A stretch of DNA of 29,083 nt from Caulobacteraceae bacterium (GTDB lineage: Bacteria > Pseudomonadota > Alphaproteobacteria > Caulobacterales > Caulobacteraceae), in the NCBI GenBank assembly GCA_003136615.1, contig PLFA01000026.1, positions 767 to 29,849 on the forward strand, read 5' to 3'. Shown here in pieces: positions 23,943-29,083 of the stretch. A program made the translations under genes and the position numbers. How positions within the stretch are numbered: the stretch's first letter is position 1; the number at the start of each line of letters is the position of its first letter. The notes below the pieces were generated by a model, which did no database searches, was not told where the DNA came from, and was given only the letters and a program-made list of their open reading frames with translations.

Positions 23943-25266
23943 GGAGGTGATCCCGCCCTCCGACGCCGACGCTTATCCCCGGCCCTGGCGCGCCTGGAGC
24001 GCGGTGCTGATCCTCACGGCCACGGCCATCCTCTCCTATACCGACCGGCAGGTCCTCAGCCTGCTCGTCGATCCCCTGCGGGCCGATCTCCATATCTCCG
24101 ACACGCAGGTGAGCCTGCTTTTGGGAACCGCCTTCGCGCTGGTCTATGGGGTCGCGGGCGTACCCCTGGGCTGGCTGGCGGACCGGGTCTCGCGTCGGGG
24201 TCTCATCGCCGCGGGGGTGCTGGTCTGGAGCCTGGGCACGGTCTCAAGCGGTCTCTCCCACGGTTTTGGCCAGATCATGGGGAGCCGCGTTCTGGTGGGT
24301 CTCGGCGAAGCGGCCCTCTCCCCCGCCGCCATCGCCCTGATCAGTGACTGTTTCCCGCCGCAGAAGCGCGGCGCCGCCGTCGGTCTTTTCTTGAGCGGCA
24401 TCGCGGTGGGCGTCGGGGTCTCAATCCTGATCGGCGGCGCCGTACTGCGGGTCGTCGAGCTGGGCCTTCTTGCCGCCACGCCCCTGCATGTCCTGGCGAC
24501 CTGGCGCCTCGTCCTCCTGCTCACCGGCGCGCCGGGCCTCGCCTGGGTCTTCGTGATCCTCATGATTCGCGAGCCGCGCCGTCGCGCGGGCCCAGCTGAC
24601 CGCGAAGCGTTTGCTGGACGTGTCAGCCTCGCCCACTGGCGCCGCGCGGCGCCGGTCTATGTCGTCCTGGCCCTGGCCTCGCTGGTGGACAATGCGGTGG
24701 GCGCCTGGGCCCCGTCTCTCCTCATCCGGTCCTTCGGCATGAACGCGGCGCGGGTGGGCCTGGAGCTCGGGCTCTTTCTCGCCATCGGCTACGGCGGCGG
24801 GGTCCTGGCGGGCGGCGTGCTGGCGGACGCGGTGGGCTCAAGAGGCGGATGGCCCGCCAAGCTGGGGGTCTGCCTGGCGACGAGCCTCGCCATTCCGCCC
24901 CTCTCGCTCCTCATCAGCGCCTCCGGGGCGGCCTGGGTTCTGGCGGGCGTGCCCGTCTATTTCGCCCTCTCAGGGATCGTCACCGCGGCGGGGTTTTCAA
25001 CCCTTCTCGACATCACGCCACCCCAGTCTCGGGCGCTGGCCATGTCGGTGAGCTTTTTCCTGAATGTCGCCATCGGGGCGGGGGCGGGACCGACGCTTGT
25101 CGCCCTGGCCGCGGCTCAAGTCTTCCCGGCTCAGGGCCTCGGACCCGCCATCACCCTGACGGTCGCGGCGGGTTACGCTCTCACGGCGCTCGCGGCGTTC
25201 TGGCGCTTGCGCCCACGCTCTGGCTCTGGCTCTGGCTCTGGCTCGCCAAGGGCGCCGGTGGCATAG
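23935..25266 (+). CDS. MFS transporter, spinster-like
   Basis: A 443-residue twelve-helix major facilitator. The opening ATAILSYTDRQVLSLLVDPLRADLHISDTQVSLL and GWLADRVSRRGLI (the MFS motif A between helices 2 and 3) resemble the spinster-like group common in Caulobacterales and sphingomonads. GLGEAALSPAAIALISD marks helix 4. The substrate is unknown; an organic acid or a product of the neighbouring reductase is possible. The ATG at 23935 overlaps the reductase stop region by eight bases. The cytoplasmic C-terminus ends in a run of Ser-Gly pairs encoded by a hexanucleotide tandem repeat. The bioB gene follows after 37 bases. Confidence 0.85.
   Translation: MLEEVIPPSDADAYPRPWRAWSAVLILTATAILSYTDRQVLSLLVDPLRADLHISDTQVSLLLGTAFALVYGVAGVPLGWLADRVSRRGLIAAGVLVWSLGTVSSGLSHGFGQIMGSRVLVGLGEAALSPAAIALISDCFPPQKRGAAVGLFLSGIAVGVGVSILIGGAVLRVVELGLLAATPLHVLATWRLVLLLTGAPGLAWVFVILMIREPRRRAGPADREAFAGRVSLAHWRRAAPVYVVLALASLVDNAVGAWAPSLLIRSFGMNAARVGLELGLFLAIGYGGGVLAGGVLADAVGSRGGWPAKLGVCLATSLAIPPLSLLISASGAAWVLAGVPVYFALSGIVTAAGFSTLLDITPPQSRALAMSVSFFLNVAIGAGAGPTLVALAAAQVFPAQGLGPAITLTVAAGYALTALAAFWRLRPRSGSGSGSGSPRAPVA
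25217..25244 (+). repeat. Hexanucleotide tandem repeat in the 3' end of the MFS gene
   Basis: GCTCTG is repeated exactly four times plus a partial fifth copy (25217-25244), encoding Ser-Gly repeats near the transporter C-terminus. Since the unit is six bases, gain or loss of a copy alters length by two residues without a frameshift. Confidence 0.8.
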
Positions 25267-25303
25267 GTCGCCGGATAACCCGAAACGAGGCCCGCTCTTA
25301 AGA

Positions 25304-26293
25304 ATGTCAGCTTCCCTCCGCGTCGCCACCCTTCCCTCCCGCGACCCCGCTATCCCGCGCCACGACTGGACCCTGGAGGAGGTCGAGGCCCTCTTCGAGC
25401 TTCCGTTCATGGATCTGCTGTTCCGGGCGGCCGAGCTCCACCGCCAGCACTTTGATCCCAATGAACTGCAACGCTCGCAGCTTCTTTCGATCAAGACCGG
25501 CGGCTGCCCCGAGAACTGCGGCTATTGCAGCCAGTCCCAGTCCTTCGACACGGGCGTGGCGGCTAGTGCTCTCATGCCCCTGGCGGAGGTGATCGCCCAG
25601 GCCACGGCCGCCAAGGCCGGCGGGGCGCAGCGTTTCTGCATGGGCGCGGCCTGGCGGGATGTGAAACCCCGCGATCTGCCGAAGGTCACGGCCATGATCG
25701 CCGGGGTCAAGGCGCTCGGCCTGGAGACCTGCGCGACGCTTGGCATGCTGAGCCGCGATCAGGCCGTGGCGCTGAAAGACGCCGGCCTGGACTACTACAA
25801 TCACAACCTCGATACCGGGCCGGACTATTACGACACGGTGGTCACCACCCGCGCCTATCAGGACCGGCTGGACACCTTGAGCGCCGTGCGCGACGCGGGC
25901 CTTTCGACCTGTTGCGGCGGCATTATCGGCATGGGCGAGACGCGCCGGGACCGCGCGGGGCTGCTGCATCAGTTGGCCACGTTGCCCGCCCACCCCGAGA
26001 GCCTGCCCATCAATGATCTTGTGCCCATTCCCGGCACGCCGCTGGGCGACTCGTCTGCCGTGGACGGCCTGGAGTTCGTGCGCATGATCGCCGTGGCGCG
26101 ACTGGTCTGCCCCAAAGCCGTCGTGAGACTCTCGGCGGGGCGCGAACAGATGAGCCGGGAGCTCCAGGCCCTGTGCTTTCTCGCCGGCGCCAATTCGATC
26201 TTCGTAGGCGACCGCCTTCTCACCACCTCAAATCCCGCGCGCGAGGCGGATGAGGCCTTTCTCGCCGACCTGAAGATGCGGCCCATGGCGTGA
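25304..26293 (+). CDS. bioB: Biotin synthase
   Basis: A 329-residue radical-SAM enzyme that inserts sulfur into dethiobiotin, the last step of biotin synthesis. The [4Fe-4S] motif is Cys68, Cys72 and Cys75 in GGCPENCGYCSQS. The auxiliary [2Fe-2S] ligands are in RFCMGAAWR, ETCATLGML and STCCGGIIGMGE, with the unusual Arg ligand in VRLSAGRE. DYYNHNLDT is a BioB hallmark. It is full length, with a short N-terminal extension. The ATG at 25304 is preceded by a weak purine stretch. No other biotin gene (bioA, bioD, bioF) is in the window, so the pathway is dispersed. The stop overlaps the following DUF885 gene by four bases (GTGA). Confidence 0.96.
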   Translation: MSASLRVATLPSRDPAIPRHDWTLEEVEALFELPFMDLLFRAAELHRQHFDPNELQRSQLLSIKTGGCPENCGYCSQSQSFDTGVAASALMPLAEVIAQATAAKAGGAQRFCMGAAWRDVKPRDLPKVTAMIAGVKALGLETCATLGMLSRDQAVALKDAGLDYYNHNLDTGPDYYDTVVTTRAYQDRLDTLSAVRDAGLSTCCGGIIGMGETRRDRAGLLHQLATLPAHPESLPINDLVPIPGTPLGDSSAVDGLEFVRMIAVARLVCPKAVVRLSAGREQMSRELQALCFLAGANSIFVGDRLLTTSNPAREADEAFLADLKMRPMA

Positions 26294-28080
26294 TTGATCG
26301 GAGGTTCTTTCTGCAAGCCTCCAGCGCCGCCGTCCTGGCCGCCGGCTCCGCGGCGGCGGCGGACGGCGACCCAGCCCTGCGAGCGCTCCTGCAAGAGGGC
26401 GCGGAGCGGTTTCTTATCCAGTGGCCGCAGGATGCAACCCGGATGGACTTCGATGTGGGCGCCCACGCCGGGCTCCGCGCCCATCTGGATGATCGCTCGG
26501 CCGCCGGCCAGACCGCCTTAAGGATCAGCGCGGAGGCCATGCGCGCGGCGCTATTGCGGATCGATCCCGGCGCCCTCTCCACTGCCGCCACGCGGGAGAG
26601 GGATGTGGCCCTCTTCGTCTACTCGACTTTCGGCGACCTGCTGGGGCGCTATGGCTATATCGACCTCAACTTGCGGCCCAGCCCCTATGTGGTGAGCCAG
26701 ATGAACGGCGCCTATTACTGGCTGCCGGAGACCATTGGCGCTGGCCAGCCGCTGCAAACCTTCGCCGATGTGGAGGCCTGGTATGGCCGCCTCAACGCCC
26801 TGGCCGTCGCCCTGGACCAGGAGACGGACCGCATCCGCGAGGACGCGGCGCGTGGCGTCGCCCCGCCGGGATTCGTGATCGATGCGACGCTTCCCCAGAT
26901 CGCGAAGCTGCGTGATGCGCCGCCGCTAACCTCAGCTTTTCTCGCGCCCGCCATCGCCCGCGCGGCCAAGGCGGGGCTCGGCGATATCGGCCCGCGCGGC
27001 GAGGCGATTTTTCGCGGTGTGATCGCCCCGGCCCTCAGCCGCCAGATTGCCGCCCTTGAGGCCCTGCGCCCCACGGCGGTTGATGACGCTGGCGTCTGGC
27101 GCCTGCCGGACGGCGAAGCCTATTACGCCGCCGCTCTGCGCGCCAATACGACCCTGGACGTGGCGCCGGGCGATCTCCATGACGCCGGCCAGGCCCAGGT
27201 GGACGCCCTCCTTTCCGAGATCGATATGAGCCTGAAGGCCCAGGGCCTGACCCTCGGCTCGGTGGGGGAACGTCTGGGCGTCCTCAACCGCGATCCCCGC
27301 TTTCGGGTCTCCGACGACAACGCGGGCCGCGCCCGGCTCATGGCGCTCGCTCGACATGAGTTAGCGGATGTCATCCAGCGCCTGCCCCGCGCCTTCAACA
27401 ACCCCCCGGTCGATCCCATTGTCGTGCGCCGGATGCCGCTCGCCGTAGAAGCCGGATCGCCGGGCGCCTTTTATCAGGAGGGGGCGAAGGGTGAGCCGGG
27501 GGTCTTTGAGATCAACCTCCAGCACCCCGCCGACCTGGCCCTATGGCGCCTGCCAACCCTTACCCATCATGAGGGCGTGCCCGGGCACCACTTCCAGTTC
27601 AGCATTGTGCGACACGACGGGGCCCTGCCGCTCTTCTCTCGGCTGCTGCAGTTCTCGGCCTATACCGAGGGCTGGGCTCTCTATGCGGAGCAGGTGGCCG
27701 ACGAGATCGGATGCTATGAGAATGATCCGTTCGGGCGGATCGGCTATCTGCAATCGAAGCTCTTCCGGGCGGCGCGGATCGTGGTGGACACCGGAATCCA
27801 TCATAAGCGCTGGACCCGCGATCAAGCGGTGGATTTCATGGTCAGTCGCATCGGCGAAACCCCGAACGAGACCCGGCGGGAGGTCAACCGCTACTGCGTC
27901 TATCCAGGCCAGGCCTGCAGCTTCAAGGCCGGCGCCAACACCATCGTCGCCGCCCGCGAGGCGGCGCGGCAAAGGCTCGGCGCGCGGTTTGACATCCGCG
28001 TCTTCCACGACATCGTGCTGAATTCCGGACCGGCGCCCATGAGCGTCCTGGAGAGGACGATCGCGCAATGGACAGTCTGA
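26290..28080 (+). CDS. DUF885-family protein, putative secreted metallopeptidase
   Basis: A 596-residue member of the DUF885 family. The N-terminus IDRRFFLQASSAAVLAAGSAAAAD is a Tat-type signal (RRFF followed by a hydrophobic stretch and an AAA|AD cleavage zone), so it is probably exported folded. The family's metal site is HHEGVPGHHFQ at 426-434 (an HExxxGHH-like variant of a zinc motif), supported by AYTEGWALYAEQVADE and the closing NRYCVYPGQACSFKAG. DUF885 proteins are distant relatives of M32/M3-type peptidases, but few have known substrates. The GTG at 26290 overlaps the bioB stop. A second DUF885 gene begins 13 bases before its end, so three genes are translationally linked. Confidence 0.85.
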   Translation: MIDRRFFLQASSAAVLAAGSAAAADGDPALRALLQEGAERFLIQWPQDATRMDFDVGAHAGLRAHLDDRSAAGQTALRISAEAMRAALLRIDPGALSTAATRERDVALFVYSTFGDLLGRYGYIDLNLRPSPYVVSQMNGAYYWLPETIGAGQPLQTFADVEAWYGRLNALAVALDQETDRIREDAARGVAPPGFVIDATLPQIAKLRDAPPLTSAFLAPAIARAAKAGLGDIGPRGEAIFRGVIAPALSRQIAALEALRPTAVDDAGVWRLPDGEAYYAAALRANTTLDVAPGDLHDAGQAQVDALLSEIDMSLKAQGLTLGSVGERLGVLNRDPRFRVSDDNAGRARLMALARHELADVIQRLPRAFNNPPVDPIVVRRMPLAVEAGSPGAFYQEGAKGEPGVFEINLQHPADLALWRLPTLTHHEGVPGHHFQFSIVRHDGALPLFSRLLQFSAYTEGWALYAEQVADEIGCYENDPFGRIGYLQSKLFRAARIVVDTGIHHKRWTRDQAVDFMVSRIGETPNETRREVNRYCVYPGQACSFKAGANTIVAAREAARQRLGARFDIRVFHDIVLNSGPAPMSVLERTIAQWTV

Positions 28081-29083
28081 AGCCTTCCCGCCGCCTGGTC
28101 CTCTCTGGCGGCGCGGCCACGGTCGCCGCCGCCGGCCGCGTCCTGGCGCAAACCCCGGCGCCCGAGGCGGCCCTGAATCAGCTTATCGCGCAAAGCGGCA
28201 AGGCCGATCGCGCCCTGGACGCTTTGGGCTTTACGCGCCTGGGCGGCGACGCTCCTTTCATCGATCCCCTCTCAGACGCCTATGCGGCGGCGATGCTGGC
28301 GGACAAGCGCGCCGACCTGGGCCGCCTCGCGGCCATCAACCGCGCCAGCCTCGGGCCGACGGGCCAGATTGCCTATGACGTTTTCCGCTACACGATTGTG
28401 GAGAGCCTGGCGGACTTCGATTCCGGGCTCTTCGCCATCCGCCGCTTGACGCCGCTGGATCCCTCCTTCGGCCTGCAGGTGGGCTTCCCCGACGCCGCCT
28501 CCGGCGCGGGGGCCAGCTTCCAGACGACCCACGACTACGAGATCGGCCTCACGCGCCTGAGCGGCTTCGCCGGCTATATGCGAAGCGCCGTGAGCCGTCT
28601 TAAGGAGGGCCTCGCCCAGGGCTATGTCCAGCCTCGGGTTCTCGTCATGAACGTCTTGGCCGAGGTGGATGTGATGCTGGCCCTCTCGCCGGCGGAGACG
28701 CCCTTCTTCAAGCCCGTCGTCGCTATGCCCGCCGCCATTGCGCCCGCCGATCAGGCGCGCCTGAAGGCCGCCTATCTGGAGGTGATCGCCTCCGACGTTC
28801 TGCCCGGCTATCAGCTGTGGAAAACCTATCTCACTGAGACTTATCTCCCCGCAGCCCGCGAGGCGCCCGGCCTCTGGGCCCAGAAGGATGGGGCGAGGCT
28901 CTATGCCGCGGCCCTGCGCCATCACACCACCACCAACCTGACGGCCGACCAGATCCATCAGCTCGGCCTCTCGGAGGTCGCCCGCATCCGGGGCGAGCTG
29001 GAGACCGTGAGCGCCACCCTCGGATATCCGGGCAATCTCCCGGGCCTTTTCAAGTATGTCCGCACCGACCGGCGCTTCTATTA
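28068..29083 (+). CDS. Second DUF885-family protein, truncated by window edge
   Basis: The first 338 codons are visible with no stop. The N-terminus is again Tat-like: SRRLVLSGGAATVAAAGRVLAQ, so export is likely. DUF885 texts follow: the LDALGFTRLGGDAPFIDPL opening, an LKEGLAQGYVQPRVLVM segment, VLPGYQLWKTYLTETYLPAARE and the LRHHTTTNLTADQIHQLGL stretch that precedes the metal site. The HE..PGHH motif lies beyond 29083, so activity cannot be judged. It is a paralogue of the preceding gene, although the two differ considerably in their first 300 residues, suggesting an old duplication. The ATG at 28068 overlaps the upstream gene by 13 bases. Confidence 0.82.
   Translation, partial: MDSLKPSRRLVLSGGAATVAAAGRVLAQTPAPEAALNQLIAQSGKADRALDALGFTRLGGDAPFIDPLSDAYAAAMLADKRADLGRLAAINRASLGPTGQIAYDVFRYTIVESLADFDSGLFAIRRLTPLDPSFGLQVGFPDAASGAGASFQTTHDYEIGLTRLSGFAGYMRSAVSRLKEGLAQGYVQPRVLVMNVLAEVDVMLALSPAETPFFKPVVAMPAAIAPADQARLKAAYLEVIASDVLPGYQLWKTYLTETYLPAAREAPGLWAQKDGARLYAAALRHHTTTNLTADQIHQLGLSEVARIRGELETVSATLGYPGNLPGLFKYVRTDRRFY

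Noticed and set aside
23941..23953. GAGGAGGTGATCC, an almost ideal anti-16S sequence (also like the 3' end of 16S rRNA)
   Set aside because: It lies inside the first codons of the MFS gene with no start codon at proper distance and no rRNA flanking it; treated as coincidence of Glu-Glu-Val-Ile codons.

Overview
The window is a dense, high-GC stretch of a bacterial chromosome with almost no intergenic space. Its character points to an alphaproteobacterium, most likely Caulobacterales (Caulobacter/Phenylobacterium-like). The grounds are the very high third-position GC, many GTG/TTG starts with ATGA- or GTGA-type overlaps, an Mrp protein of the cysteine-less kind I associate with alphaproteobacteria, a CtrA-like TTAA-N7-TTAG site ahead of nrdA, and palindromic dispersed intergenic repeats. 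This assignment is inference; no rRNA or tRNA gene is present to fix it, and I saw no phage, IS element, CRISPR or integrase.

Layout. 1-3430: start of an acyl-CoA dehydrogenase (-), a PaaI-type thioesterase (+), then a minus-strand group of a small membrane protein, a CNT nucleoside transporter, a glutathione S-transferase and a small secreted protein. 3540-7386: an SDR dehydrogenase, a dispersed repeat, a GPH-family sugar/cation symporter and a divergent-sequence dicarboxylate/amino-acid symporter. 7405-10801: a long inverted repeat, an Mrp/ApbC ATPase divergent from hflK-hflC, and a possible gene remnant. 10802-13505: purA and an M20 amidohydrolase (-). 13619-17931: a plus-strand run of VOC protein, threonine/serine dehydratase, CcoP-like dihaem cytochrome c, membrane-anchored PpiC-like isomerase and HupE/UreJ-type membrane protein. 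17945-20202: NlpC/P60 and M17 aminopeptidase, translationally coupled (-). 20203-22339: nrdA behind a pair of NrdR boxes. 22397-29083: a second copy of the dispersed repeat, then a tightly packed run of TIGR04076 protein, aldo/keto reductase, MFS transporter, biotin synthase and two tandem DUF885 proteins, the last cut by the window edge.

Most of the window is ordinary housekeeping. The best candidates for something less described are the cytochrome c / PpiC / HupE-UreJ gene trio, whose second haem has Cys where the CcoP family has its Met ligand; the bioB-DUF885-DUF885 coupled cluster; and the two intergenic repeat families. The clearest regulatory signal is the 31-bp-spaced NrdR box pair, which also argues for a later nrdA start codon. 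No stretch longer than 300 bases lacks a gene; the largest gaps (4446-4687, 12092-12290, 20203-20455, 22325-22570) are described individually.
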